From Candidatus Thiosymbion ectosymbiont of Catanema sp. Cochon2018 (GTDB lineage: Bacteria > Pseudomonadota > Gammaproteobacteria > Chromatiales > Chromatiaceae), in assembly GCA_011392765.1 (NCBI GenBank), contig WYCW01000004.1:335538-399537 (forward strand): a stretch of 64,000 bases of DNA, read 5' to 3'. The position numbers were made by a program, and so were the translations under genes. Under the pieces are notes generated by a model that did not search any database, was not told the DNA's origin, and saw only the letters and a list, made by a program, of their open reading frames with translations. Positions 43,889 to 52,821 of the stretch are shown here, in pieces. Positions within the stretch are counted from its first letter, which is position 1, and each line of letters opens with the position of its first letter.

Positions 43889-44726
43889 ATGAGAACAGCA
43901 ATCTTGGTGGATGGTGCTTTCTATCTGCGGCGGCGTCAACTCATTTTGGCGTAGATCGCGCTGTCGATCCGGAACGGGTCGCAAAAGATCTTTGGACCCA
44001 TTGTATAAAGCACGTGGACCAAGAGATAGGGTGGGAAACTTTACAGAATCTTTTTCTACGATTGTCCGCCACTGGAAAAAAAGCTCCTTCATCCCAAGAC
44101 CAATCAATTGATAGATCTAGCGAGGCTTCGCCTCAGACCGACGAGGCGTGATCATCGCTCTCTCGCGATCGAAAACGGAACCGTGATCGTGATCGTAGTC
44201 GTAATCGGAGACGCAAGGCAAAGCGGGCACGGAAAACCTGATGGCTACGGGTTTCGACCCGCTACCTGGCCGGGACCTCCGGAGACCATGAACGGCGAAA
44301 GAATGCTGTCCCTCCTACGGCGGCTTCGATCACGATCACGATAACGAGAGAGGTTAGACGTTTGCGAAATTTGACTCATTTGCACAAAATCCGGTCATTC
44401 AAGGAATCCTAGCAAAATCCCATACTGCCATATTCCGCCGGGACCTTCATAACCACCTTATCCGGATGCGAAACCTTGCACTACGCCTCGGTTATCTCGA
44501 CGCGAAGAATGGGCGGTGGAAAATCAAAGATCCCAAGACAGAGTGCAAGCTTATTTCTGGAAACATCATGACCGACGAACTCACGGAAGCAGACTATGTT
44601 TACCATGCTGTACAGAAGGGAGTTGATATGAAGATCGGCTTGGATATTGCGTCACTTGCCTATAAGAAACTGGTGTCCAAGATCATCCTCATTGCCGGCG
44701 ACAGTGATTTCGTACCCGCGTCAAAG
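43889..44726 (+). pseudogene. NYN-domain (LabA/DUF88-like) gene, disrupted
   Basis: The start MRTAILVDGAFYLRR is the N-terminus of NYN/PIN-like nucleases. It continues, with frameshifts near 43945, 44040 and 44080, as VDPERVAKDLWTHCIKHVD, RIFFYDCPPLEKK and LLHPKTNQLIDL. A 292-bp type 2 repeat follows (44121-44412). Across it the frame resumes as AKSHTAIFRRDLHNHLIRMR, then GRWKIKDPKTECKL and ends at AGDSDFVPASK, where an IS66-family element begins. Removing the repeat restores a continuous frame at a single CTAG. NYN proteins are thought to cleave RNA; this copy is dead. Confidence 0.85.
44117..44412 (+). mobile_element. CTAG-associated repeat, type 2, inserted in the NYN gene
   Basis: CTAG at 44117-44120 and at 44409-44412. 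Between them are the GAGGCTTCGCCTC hairpin, the type 2 core and the tail TTCAAGGAATC. Excision with one CTAG restores the codons for NQLIDLAKSHTAIF. This gives the element boundaries directly, as an insertion 3' of CTAG or with a CTAG duplication. Confidence 0.88.
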
Positions 44727-44962
44727 GTAACCATTCCCCCCCTCGTTGAGGTGGAGAAAAATCAGGCAGGTAACAACTAATTTTGACATACTTTGGGAGA
44801 ATTAGTCGCGGTCAAGCTGCTCGCGTAGCGAGTCCGAGTCCGACACGAACCATGCGCCTGAGTAAGTACGATCTTGACCAGTTCGACGACGCCTACCTGC
44901 GCTCGCTGCCGGAGGAGCGGCTGCAAGCTTTGGTAGTGTTCTAACTTTGTTGCTTAAGGATT

Positions 44963-45463
44963 TCAAACGGCGGCGCCGAACTCATAACGATTCACGAATA
45001 ATCCGATGACAATATCGTGCATTTGATTCAGTTTTGAAAAACAAATCGTCTTACGCGCAAGCCGCTTGATTCGCGTCCGTAGCGTCAAATGTTTGCGTTC
45101 TATTTTCTGCGTGTTTTGTTTTCCAACGACATGTTTTTCGGGATCTAAATGGCGCTTATAGGCACCCCAGTCGTCGGTATAAAAACGGGTAATCCCAAAT
45201 GGCTCTAATAACCCTTTTAATTCAAGAAAAACCTCATCTCGACGTTTCCCGAATACATAAGCCAACACCTTACCCGTGGCCCGATCAATAGCATGCCACA
45301 ACCATCTTTGATTGGCTTTACTCCCTACATAACTCCACATCTCATCCATTTCAACGGTGGCGCCTTGCTTGCTAACATCATGATAATCCTCTACTTTTAG
45401 AATATCTACCACAATCTGCTCAGGCGTGTGGGTCGCTAAAAAATCGTGATTCACGGCATGCAA
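44963..45463 (-). CDS. insB: IS1-family transposase, catalytic frame (InsB)
   Basis: 166 residues. VEMDEMWSYVGSKANQRWLW, RFYTDDWGAYKRHLDPEK and NTQKIERKHLTLRTRIKRLA, RKTICFSK are the IS1 DDE motifs. Expressed by frameshifting from the InsA-like frame. Confidence 0.92.
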   Translation of the reverse strand: MHAVNHDFLATHTPEQIVVDILKVEDYHDVSKQGATVEMDEMWSYVGSKANQRWLWHAIDRATGKVLAYVFGKRRDEVFLELKGLLEPFGITRFYTDDWGAYKRHLDPEKHVVGKQNTQKIERKHLTLRTRIKRLARKTICFSKLNQMHDIVIGLFVNRYEFGAAV

Positions 45464-45738
45464 CTCGGGTTCTTTTTTTTTAATTCATTGATAACGGTCA
45501 CAGGACTGATACCCAGTACCCGCGCGGTATCACGAATGCCGCTGCCATTCAGTGCCATCTCAATGATTTGTTGTTTCGTTTCCGGTAACCGCCCTTTCTC
45601 GGAATAATCCTGGATAAACGTTTTGCCCTCACAGGCCTGTTCTTTGCAAATAAAACGCTGCTTGCCATTGCTGGTGTTGCCATGTTTAGTAACATCAATA
45701 CCATTGCAGACAGGGCATTTTACGGGTAGTAATACCAT
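45451..45738 (-). CDS. insA: IS1-family InsA-like protein
   Basis: 95 residues. Zinc ribbon (CPVCNGIDVTKHGNTSNGKQ, RFICKEQACEGKTF) and helix-turn-helix (IIEMALNGSGIRDTARVLGI). Overlaps the InsB-like frame at a poly-A run, as expected for IS1. Confidence 0.9.
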   Translation of the reverse strand: MVLLPVKCPVCNGIDVTKHGNTSNGKQRFICKEQACEGKTFIQDYSEKGRLPETKQQIIEMALNGSGIRDTARVLGISPVTVINELKKKNPSCMP

Positions 45739-47311
45739 AAGAGTTTCCTCGGTAAAATTTTGTTCGGTTAATAGCTTAAAGCTCAGGTAATTATATCAAG
45801 TGATTTATAATTAAGCAACAAAGTAATAACACTACCCAAGCTTTGTCGGTGAAGCTGTTGGCGGATCTGAAGGAAGCGCACGACCGACTCAACCAGACCC
45901 CGCTCACCAGTTCCCCGTGGACAGCGAACAGATCCATCGTCCTGAACGCTGTGTGGGCTGTGGTGCCCCCTTGCATGAGGGACATGAGCAGCGAACCTAT
46001 ACGGCGCGCTATGAGTTGGATGTGGTTCCTCCTGGTGAGGGTAGGAAGGGGTTCGTGCTGCATCAGACCAAACACCTTCATCGGGAAGTTCGCTGTGGGT
46101 GTGGTCACTGGACGTGGCCCGGCGGAGGCGGAGTGGACGGTCGCGCTGACCGAATGGCACTTAGCAGACCCCATGCTGGTGGCGCTCATCTGTAGTCTAG
46201 CGTTGCGCCTGCGGCTCTCGCGGGCACGGATTCAGGAATTTCTGCACGACTGGTTGGGGTTGGCGCTCAGCGTGGCGACTATCAACCAATGCCTCCACGA
46301 GGCGGGACGCGCCGTCGCGCCGGTGGTCCAGGATGAGCTGGTGCAGGCGGTCCGCGAGGCCCAATTGCTGCACGCCGACGAGACCGGCTGGAAACCATGG
46401 GGACAACCGGTGTGGCTGTGGGTCATGACCTGCGCCACAGCCACCCTGTTTGTGGTCGGTCGGCGCACCCGTGAGGTGGTGCAGTGCATCCTTGGCGAGA
46501 CCTTTGGGGGGTGGCTGATGAGCGACGGGTACGCCGCCTACCGGGATTATACCTGGCGTCTGCGTTGCCTGGCGCACATCGAACGCAAGGCGCGGGGCTT
46601 GAAAGACAGCCTGGAGCGGCAAGCCCGAAGTTTCGGGAGCCAGGTGCTCACGGTCATTGAGCCGGTCATGGCAGCGGTCTACCAGACCCGCAGCTCCCCG
46701 CCAGCAATGCCGCTGCGTATCCAGCAGGCCAAGTCGCTACAAGCCCTGCTTGCGGCCTGTATCAAGCACGCCGAATCGGGACATGAGAAGACGCGTCAGC
46801 TGGCACGCGAGTTGCTCAACGATTGGGATACCTTCTGGGTCGTACTCGACCACCCTGAATTACCCCTGACCAACCACGAGGCCGAACGCGCCTTACGCCA
46901 CTGGGTCACCGCACGGAGAATTAGTCAGGGCACCCGCACCGGGCAGGGGACCCGCGCCTTTGCCAACTTGGCGAGCACCATCGACACCTGCCGCAAACGG
47001 GCGGTCTCACCCTGGCCTTACCTCGCCGAGGTGCTCCGCCAACGGCGCAAAGGCTTGCCGGCACCATCACTCCCAGCCCCAACGCCGTAACGCTACCCTC
47101 CCTACGACAACTGATAGTGGGGGGGCTGAATGATTACCTCGCTAGGCGTTGTAACAGGCGTTTCAATCAAGGTATGCATGCGCATCCTTCGGCCAAGATA
47201 CGTGAATAACGTATGGAGATCAAGTCGTCGTCTGATTGTATGGACTTGTTCGTTCCTCCTTATCCTTCTCGTCGTTCTCCTCGATGTTATCGGTAGGTGA
47301 GAGCGTTCGTA

Positions 47312-48169
47312 CTAGCCCAGCACCGCCGTGGCCTGCATGGTGGTCTTGCCGTCCGGTCCCTGGGCTTCCAGGGCGACCGCATCGCCTTCCGGGCGGCCCA
47401 TGAGCCGGAACGGATGGAGGTCGAACAGGGGCGCCCGGCCCTGAAAGCTGAATTCTGCGATCCGCCGGTCAGGGTTGTGCCTTTCGGTCAGCCCGGCGAG
47501 CATGACGGCGGTCAGGGGGCCGTGGACGACCAGGCCCGGATAGCCTTCTTCTTGAAAAGCGTAGGGGCGGTCGTAATGGATGCGGTGGGCATTGAAGGTC
47601 AGGGCGGAGAACCGGAACAGCAGGACGGTGTCGGGCGTGACCTCCTCGACCCAGGCCCCGTCAGGAGCAGCGGGTAGGGATGGGAGGGGCACCGGCTCCG
47701 GAATCCGCGGACCGGGCTCTTTGTAGACGATGTCCTGCTCCTCTTCGATACGGATTTCATCGCCCTGCCGGATGCGATAGCGCACGGTGACGAATACCAG
47801 CTTCCCGGCCTTGCCGGATTTTTCCTTGACGGCGAGGATCTCGCCCTCGCGAGTCGCCGCCTCCCCGATGGTGAGCGGGCGGATGAAGCGGGTCCGGGCG
47901 CCGGCGAACATGCGTCGCGGTAGTTTGACGGGCGGAAAGAAGCCGCCACGCTTGGGATGACCATCGTGGTCGATTTGGGAACGGGCCGCCTGGGGCAGGA
48001 AGTAGAACCAGTGCCACAGAGGAGGCAGGGGGTTGCCGTGGGTCATGGGTCTCCCATCCAGGTCCAGCATGGCGGCCGCGGCCTGCGCCGGAAATTCGGA
48101 GATGGTCTCTTCCCGGATCTCCTGGGACCCGATCCAGTCGGTCAAGGGTTTGTTCTGCTCGCTCATCAT
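47312..48169 (-). CDS. meh: Mesaconyl-C4-CoA hydratase (MaoC/HTD2-like)
   Basis: 285 residues. Hydrates mesaconyl-C4-CoA to (S)-citramalyl-CoA in the second cycle of the 3-hydroxypropionate bi-cycle. The N-terminal half (RPMTHGNPLPPLWHWFYFLP, HPKRGGFFPPVKLPRRMFAG) and the C-terminal hot-dog domain with FSALTFNAHRIHYDRPYAF and GLVVHGPLTAVMLAGL are characteristic of the FAS1/HTD2-type MaoC family. Its ATG overlaps the stop of mct (ATGA), and that context with a malyl-CoA lyase makes the specific assignment likely. Confidence 0.82.
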   Translation of the reverse strand: MMSEQNKPLTDWIGSQEIREETISEFPAQAAAAMLDLDGRPMTHGNPLPPLWHWFYFLPQAARSQIDHDGHPKRGGFFPPVKLPRRMFAGARTRFIRPLTIGEAATREGEILAVKEKSGKAGKLVFVTVRYRIRQGDEIRIEEEQDIVYKEPGPRIPEPVPLPSLPAAPDGAWVEEVTPDTVLLFRFSALTFNAHRIHYDRPYAFQEEGYPGLVVHGPLTAVMLAGLTERHNPDRRIAEFSFQGRAPLFDLHPFRLMGRPEGDAVALEAQGPDGKTTMQATAVLG

Positions 48170-49404
48170 GAAATCTCCACGGGTCCGGCGACCACGCCTG
48201 TTTTGCGCAGGCGACCGATTTCGGTGTCGCTCAGCCCCAGGTCTTGGCTCAGGATCTCGTCCGTGTGCTCGCCCAGCAGGGGGGCCCGACGGGGGGGCTC
48301 GCGGGTAAAGGCGCTAAAATCGATAGGTGAGCCGGGGACCAGATAGCTGCCGATACCGGGCTGTTCGAGCGCGGAGAACATGGGGTTGGCGGTGGAGACC
48401 CGGGGGTCTTCTGCCAGCATTTGCCTGAACGTGCGGTAGGGGCCCCAGCAGACGCCCGTGCCCTTGAAGATCGCTTCGATCTCCGCCAGGGTGCGTTGGG
48501 CGCACCAGGCGCGAATGGGGACCGAGATTTGCTCGCTGGCGAGAAAGCGGTCGCCCTCCTTCTTGAAATCGAGTCCTAGCTCGTCTTCGATGGCACCGAT
48601 CGCGTCGCCGAGACCGGTGACCTTGAGCAGCTCTTTCCACATATAGCCGGTCACCACCACGATGTAGAGCCACCGCCCGTCGCTGGTCTCGAACTCGCTG
48701 CCGTAGGCACCATAGAGGTAGTTGCCGTAGCCCTTGCGGTCTTCCTGGTTGATCTGGGCTTCCTGGATGAATCCCAGGTGTCCGGTCATGGCGAAGGCGA
48801 TGTCGGACAAGGCCAATTTGACCAATTGTCCCTCGCCCGTCAGGCGCCGGTGACGCTCGGCGGCCAGGATCGCCAGGGCCAGGTTGACCCCGGCCAGGGC
48901 GTCCCAGGCCGGGAGGACGTGATTGACCGGCCGCGGCGGACCGGCGGCGTGATGATTGCCGGTTATGAAGGGAAACCCGGCGGCACAGTTGACTGTGTAA
49001 TCCACGGCCGAGGTCCCGTCGGAGCTGCCGAGCAAATTGACCATAATCAGGTCTTCTCGGCGTTTCTTGAGCTCGCCATAGCTCATCCAGCCTTTGTCGG
49101 CGCGCAGGTTGGTCGAGAAGATACCCTTGCCTTCTCCGGGGGCGGCGATCAGCTCGCTCAGGAGCGCTTGTCCCTCCGGCTTGGTCGCGTCGATGGCGAG
49201 GGATCGTTTGCCCTTGTTGAGACCGACCCAGTAGAGGCTCTTGCCGTCTTTGGTGATCGGCCATCGGCGGGCGTCGATGCCGCCGCGAATGGGGTCGAAG
49301 CGGATGACGTCCGCGCCGAGCTGGGCCAGGGTCATGCCGCCGAGGGGGCAGGCGACGAAGGCCGACGCCTCGACGACCCGCAGACCTTCCAGAATCTTGA
49401 ACAT
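48166..49404 (-). CDS. mct: Mesaconyl-CoA C1-C4 CoA transferase (family III)
   Basis: 412 residues. Family III CoA-transferase that moves CoA intramolecularly from the C1 to the C4 carboxylate of mesaconate. Family features: LEGLRVVEASAFVACPLGGM, TLAQLGADVIRFDPIRGGID, NLLGSSDGTSAVDYTVNCAA and an aspartate in KLALSDIAFAMTGHLG at about the catalytic position. GGAGGA precedes the ATG by six bases. It overlaps meh, and a malyl-CoA lyase gene lies 341 bp upstream on the same strand. Confidence 0.85.
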   Translation of the reverse strand: MFKILEGLRVVEASAFVACPLGGMTLAQLGADVIRFDPIRGGIDARRWPITKDGKSLYWVGLNKGKRSLAIDATKPEGQALLSELIAAPGEGKGIFSTNLRADKGWMSYGELKKRREDLIMVNLLGSSDGTSAVDYTVNCAAGFPFITGNHHAAGPPRPVNHVLPAWDALAGVNLALAILAAERHRRLTGEGQLVKLALSDIAFAMTGHLGFIQEAQINQEDRKGYGNYLYGAYGSEFETSDGRWLYIVVVTGYMWKELLKVTGLGDAIGAIEDELGLDFKKEGDRFLASEQISVPIRAWCAQRTLAEIEAIFKGTGVCWGPYRTFRQMLAEDPRVSTANPMFSALEQPGIGSYLVPGSPIDFSAFTREPPRRAPLLGEHTDEILSQDLGLSDTEIGRLRKTGVVAGPVEIS

Positions 49405-49745
49405 GGATGTCCTCCGGTACTCGTACAGCTGCTCTCAATTACCGATAACGTAGAGCAAGCCGGATCTTCACGGGAAATTGGTCCGCAAATGAACGCGAAT
49501 GGCCGCAAATAAAACGTAAAAACGGACCAAAAACCGTCGATGGGGGTAAACCAATTTCAGGGCACTTTGAAAAATGCGATTTTCGTCTACGGCACACCCC
49601 AACAATCAATGGCTTAGAATCGCTTGATTGGTGAAAATACCTATTTTTCAAGGCGTCCTTCAACCGATTTGCGTTCATTGGCGTTCATTTGCGGCAAAAA
49701 AATGATTCCCGTGTTATCGGTATTTCGGTACTGCCATACCAGCCC
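49405..49745. other. Repeat-containing gap between mcl and mct
   Basis: Contains GCAAATGAACGCGAATGGCC at 49485 and its inverse near 49670-49695, AGGGCACTTTGAAAAA (also at 55612) and the CGCTTGATTGG ... ACCTATTTTTCAAGG word shared with 5822-5863. No gene. The insertion has separated mcl from mct. Confidence 0.55.
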
Positions 49746-50789
49746 TTACAACCCGTAGGCCGCCGCCCGTTCGGGGTCTTTGGTGGCCACCAGCCGGGCC
49801 AGGTCGACAATCACCTTGGCCTGTTTCCAGGTAGCGTCGTCCTGCATCTTGCCGTCGATCATGACCGCGCCCGAGCCGTCCGGCATGGCCTCGAGGATGC
49901 GTTTGGCGAAGAGTACCTCTTCGACCTCGGGGCTGAAGACCCGCTTGGCGATCTCGATCTGGTTCGGATGCAGGGTCCAGGCGCCCGCGCAACCCTGCAG
50001 GAAGGCGTTGCGGAATTGGGCCTCGCAGGCCGTGCTGTCCTCGAAGTCGCCGAAGGGTCCGTAAAAGGCACGCAGCCCGTTGGACTGGCAGGCATCCACC
50101 ATGCGCGCCACCGTGTAGTGCCAGAGATCCTGTTGGTAAAAGGCCCGCTCCTCCTTGTCCTTTTGGGGATCGGCGATGACGCCGTAGAAGGGATGACCGC
50201 CGCCCACGCGCGTCGTTTTCATGCCCCGGGACGCGGCCAGGTCGGCGGGTCCCAGGCTCATGCCGTGCATGCGGGGGCTGGCCTGGGCAATCTCGTTGAC
50301 GTTTTTTACGCCCTGGGCCGTTTCCAGAATGGCGTGGATCAAGATCGGTTTGCCGATCCCGTGGCGGGCCTCCAGCAGCGCCAGGAGTTGGTCGACGAAG
50401 TGGATGTCCCAGGGGCCTTCCACCTTGGGGATCATCACTACATCGAGCTTGTTGCCGACGGCCCCGACGATCTCGGTCATGTCGTCGAGGAACCAGGGGC
50501 TGTTCAGGGCATTGACCCGGGTCCAGAGCCCGGTTTGGCCGAAATCCACCGCCTTGGCTACCTCGATGAATCCGCTCCGGGCCGCCTCTTTGGCCTCGAT
50601 CGGGATGGCGTCTTCCAGGTTGCCCAGGAGCACATCCACCTTTTTAGCGGTCTCTCCGGCCTTGGCCCGCATCTTTTCGATGTGGGGAGGCAGGAAGTGG
50701 ATGGTGCGTTCGAGTGCGATCGGCAGCTCCCGAATAGGGTCCGGCGCGCCGATGGCAAGTGGCTTGTAAAAGTCTGCGGGTGTTTTCAT
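49746..50789 (-). CDS. mcl: Malyl-CoA / beta-methylmalyl-CoA / citramalyl-CoA lyase (CitE-like)
   Basis: 347 residues, the length of the Chloroflexus trifunctional lyase. Cleaves malyl-CoA to acetyl-CoA and glyoxylate, condenses glyoxylate with propionyl-CoA, and cleaves citramalyl-CoA to pyruvate and acetyl-CoA. HpcH/HpaI TIM-barrel motifs: [77 protein letters not shown] and [17 protein letters not shown]. The Mg-binding Glu/Asp are in NLEDA and ETAQG. GGAGAA precedes the ATG. Confidence 0.87.
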   Translation of the reverse strand: MKTPADFYKPLAIGAPDPIRELPIALERTIHFLPPHIEKMRAKAGETAKKVDVLLGNLEDAIPIEAKEAARSGFIEVAKAVDFGQTGLWTRVNALNSPWFLDDMTEIVGAVGNKLDVVMIPKVEGPWDIHFVDQLLALLEARHGIGKPILIHAILETAQGVKNVNEIAQASPRMHGMSLGPADLAASRGMKTTRVGGGHPFYGVIADPQKDKEERAFYQQDLWHYTVARMVDACQSNGLRAFYGPFGDFEDSTACEAQFRNAFLQGCAGAWTLHPNQIEIAKRVFSPEVEEVLFAKRILEAMPDGSGAVMIDGKMQDDATWKQAKVIVDLARLVATKDPERAAAYGL

Positions 50790-51238
50790 CGAGCTTTTCT
50801 CCGTTCGTTTTCAGGGTATTTTGATTTTGTGGTGATAAATCTTTGACCGATCGGTTTGGGATTGTCTGAAAAGATTTCGGTCCACCAGGCCATGAAGAAC
50901 TGGTACCAAAAACAGCCTAACCTGTTCAGAGAGTATGTCTATAATCTAGCGAGGTTTCGCCTCAGACCGACGAGACATGAAGACCCCAACAGCCCCTCTC
51001 CCGTAAGGCCCCATCTCCTACACCTAACCAACCGTTGGAGAGCTTGGGTAGGTCGAAATCGAAATCGAAATCGGGATCGTAATCGGAATTTCGATCCCGA
51101 TCCCGATTTGTGCACTGCATAAACTTGACTCATTTGTAAAGTTGCGGGTCCCTCAAGGATCCTAGCGGGACTTGGCATCTACCAGCCCGCGATAGGAAAA
51201 AAGGTTAATTGAACCTGGCCCCTTTTCGCTGAACGATC
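50790..51238. other. Intergenic region dominated by a type 1 repeat
   Basis: 50946-51165 is the repeat. The flanks (50790-50945 and 51166-51238) show no gene. Confidence 0.55.
50946..51165 (+). repeat. CTAG-associated repeat, type 1
   Basis: Begins CTAGCGAGGTTTCGCCTC, contains CCGTTGGAGAGCTTGGGTAG, GAAATC and GGGATC hexamers arranged as a palindrome, TTTGTGCACTGCATAAA and TTGACTCATTTG, and ends AAGGATCCTAG. Confidence 0.85.
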
Positions 51239-51814
51239 TCACTGAGCAAAGCATCTGCCGAACCAACGTCTACATGTGCCAGTAGAGGTGCCATCGGGCA
51301 TGCACACCTTACTAATACGAAAATAAATGGCATCTGTCGGGCCTACCCTTCGAGTGTAGCCATCATCAAACAAATAGCATAGCACCGAGCGTTCATCAGA
51401 AGTTCTCCCGCGTCCGACCCACCGGCGGCACTGTCCTATCGGGCCCCCAGGGACACACGCTTTCTGACGGACGATCCATCCCGATGAGTTGAGTTCGTTC
51501 TTAACATACACGGCATCAGCGAGTCCCGTTATATCTTTATATCCGTCGTTGAAGACGGAGAACTTTACCGGCGTACCATCTTCGGTCGTGCACCTCCCGA
51601 ACCAGCGTCGGCACTCACCCCTAGGTCCTCCTACTACGCAAGGCCGTCCCAGGTTGTTATAGATCGCATCTGCTTTGCCGGTGATCTGGGTATAGCTGTC
51701 ATTAAATACTGAGCAATTAACCCCTTCTGCGCGAGCGTGACTAGCAATCGTGATAACGATCGTCACATGCAGCACACATACAAGAAAATGCCTACACCAT
51801 GATCTAGTTTTCAT
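51239..51814 (-). CDS. Secreted cysteine-rich protein with three internal repeats
   Basis: 191 residues. A signal peptide (hydrophobic LVCVLHVTIVITIASHARA) is followed by three repeats of about 45-57 residues. Each has F-N/D-D-x-Y near the start, then ADAIY or ADAVY or TDAIY, and ends CRRWFGRC or a variant (CRRWVGRG in the middle repeat). Paired cysteines per repeat suggest small disulfide-bonded modules. I recognise no family. Less GC-rich and with different codon use from the flanking carbon-metabolism genes, so probably acquired. AGAGG lies eight bases before the ATG. Confidence 0.7.
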   Translation of the reverse strand: MKTRSWCRHFLVCVLHVTIVITIASHARAEGVNCSVFNDSYTQITGKADAIYNNLGRPCVVGGPRGECRRWFGRCTTEDGTPVKFSVFNDGYKDITGLADAVYVKNELNSSGWIVRQKACVPGGPIGQCRRWVGRGRTSDERSVLCYLFDDGYTRRVGPTDAIYFRISKVCMPDGTSTGTCRRWFGRCFAQ

Positions 51815-52063
51815 ATTGGTCGCCTCTTCTCTTTCTTCTCCGTGCTCTCTGTGCCTCCGTGGTGAAATGAAAATGTGTTGCAGTTGGTGAACGGATTATT
51901 ATTCACCACAGAGGCACGGAGGACACGGAGAAAATTCTCTTCCGGAACATAGTCATTGCGCGTGTGCCTCAAATGCCACCCGCCCCGATGATAAAGGACG
52001 ACAGGCATCAATGTTTCTGTGTTGTTCGCCTTGGGCGCCAGCCGCCCCGGCGAGATATGCGGG
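51815..52063. repeat. CACAGAGGCACGGAGG foldback and spacer
   Basis: 51830-51865 and 51900-51935 are inverse copies of the word CACCACAGAGGCACGGAGG, a dispersed foldback also seen at 11400, 11865, 13600 and 15836. No gene. Confidence 0.6.
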
Positions 52064-52318
52064 CTAGACGGCAGAATACGCTATATCTCGATCTACAAGC
52101 TTAGCCACATTTCTTCCAGCAGTCGGTGGCGGCAGCACTTTCCCATCTCTTTTCATAAGCCTAATCCATTCATCGACAATCTCACAGAGATCCGAATAAA
52201 CTTCTGCTTCATCGGAACCATGGCAGCATGGTCCGATTATGCCTGGGCATTGCCCGATAAAACTTTCATCTTCCTCGGACCATTCAACAATCTTGATGTA
52301 GCGGGCACTCTCTTTCAT
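52064..52318 (-). CDS. hicB: HicB antitoxin
   Basis: 84 residues. YIKIVEWSEEDESFIGQCPG, EVYSDLCEIVDEWIRLMKRD and GKVLPPPTA are the partial RNase H-like fold of HicB. No C-terminal DNA-binding domain is visible, as in the short HicB subgroup. Overlaps the upstream hicA by four bases. It neutralises the HicA mRNA interferase. Confidence 0.87.
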   Translation of the reverse strand: MKESARYIKIVEWSEEDESFIGQCPGIIGPCCHGSDEAEVYSDLCEIVDEWIRLMKRDGKVLPPPTAGRNVAKLVDRDIAYSAV

Positions 52319-52509
52319 TGTCGCGACTCATGAATTTTTCGTTGCACTTCGCGTTCTTGATATGGTTTGGCATCTGCTTCGGGGCGACCTGAGATAGTAA
52401 CGCGCATGCCTTTCGGGTGCTCAAAGTTTCTGTGACTCCCTTTCCCACCTCGATTTACGAAGCCCACTGACTCAAGATCCCGAATTAGTTCTCTGATCTT
52501 CCGAGGCAT
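52315..52509 (-). CDS. hicA: HicA toxin (mRNA interferase)
   Basis: 64 residues. REIRDLESVGF-type first helix (RELIRDLESVGFVNRGG) followed by GKGSHRNFEHPKG with the catalytic histidine, and a C-terminal KPYQEREVQRKI helix. The dsRNA-binding-like fold cleaves mRNA. First gene of hicA-hicB. Confidence 0.9.
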   Translation of the reverse strand: MPRKIRELIRDLESVGFVNRGGKGSHRNFEHPKGMRVTISGRPEADAKPYQEREVQRKIHESRQ

Positions 52510-52527
52510 AATGTTTAACGAGAACCA

Positions 52528-52773
52528 TCACTCGTTCGCGAGCAGGTCATGGAGTATCGCCGGCGTCAGCCCATTGGCGCTTGCCTCGCGGCGGATATCC
52601 TCCAGGAGCCCGCGTACCCGCTCGCCATGTCCTTTCATACGGGCATAATCGTCCGGGGATACCAACACGGCGGCAGGTCGCCCGTTACGCAGAATAGAGA
52701 CGGGTTCGCGTTGCACCGATTGCAGCAGATCGCCGAATCGGTCTTTGGCTTCTTTGGCGCCGATGGCTTGCAT
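52528..52773 (-). CDS. Phd/YefM-type antitoxin
   Basis: 81 residues. MQAIGAKEAKDRFGDLLQSV, EPVSILRNGRPAAVLVSPDD is the Phd/YefM N-terminal fold. No Doc, PIN or YoeB toxin follows; hicA comes 18 bases downstream, so the antitoxin is orphaned or has been joined to hicAB. Confidence 0.85.
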   Translation of the reverse strand: MQAIGAKEAKDRFGDLLQSVQREPVSILRNGRPAAVLVSPDDYARMKGHGERVRGLLEDIRREASANGLTPAILHDLLANE

Positions 52774-52821
52774 GACCTTACGACCTTCGGAAGGAAATGA
52801 CCCTTGAAGTGGAAAGTTCCT

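Larger units (their letters stand above)
44932..45836 (-). mobile_element. IS1-family insertion sequence, 905 bp
   Basis: Ends GGTAGTGTTCTAACTTTGTT and GGTAGTGTTATTACTTTGTT (inverted). Perfect 8-bp target duplication CAAGCTTT at 44924-44931 and 45837-45844. InsA- and InsB-like frames overlap near a run of nine A on the coding strand (45473-45481). It differs in sequence from the IS1-family element at 12594. Confidence 0.92.
44852..47090 (+). pseudogene. tnpC: IS66-family transposase (TnpC), interrupted and frameshifted
   Basis: N-terminus MRLSKYDLDQFDDAYLRSLP and, after the nested element, SVKLLADLKEAHDRLNQ. The zinc-finger part (CVGCGAPLHEGHEQRTYTAR, KHLHREVRCGCGHWT) is in a different frame from the catalytic part that starts around 46115 (EWTVALTEWHLADPMLVALI, LHADETGWKPWGQPVWLWVM, LTNHEAERALRHWVTARR). 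So there are at least two frameshifts, near 45900 and 46110, besides the insertion at 44932. The DDE catalytic region itself (45840 frame, to 47090) reads intact. Confidence 0.85.
44727..47137 (+). mobile_element. IS66-family element with a nested IS1-family insertion
   Basis: Left end GTAACCATTCCCCCC, right end the inverse of GTAATCATTCAGCCCCCCC, fitting the GTAA-type IS66 ends. Without the nested 905-bp element and its duplication it would be about 1.5 kb with a single transposase gene, the small IS66 subgroup lacking tnpA/tnpB. The flanking 8-mers do not match, so a flank has been lost. Confidence 0.8.
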
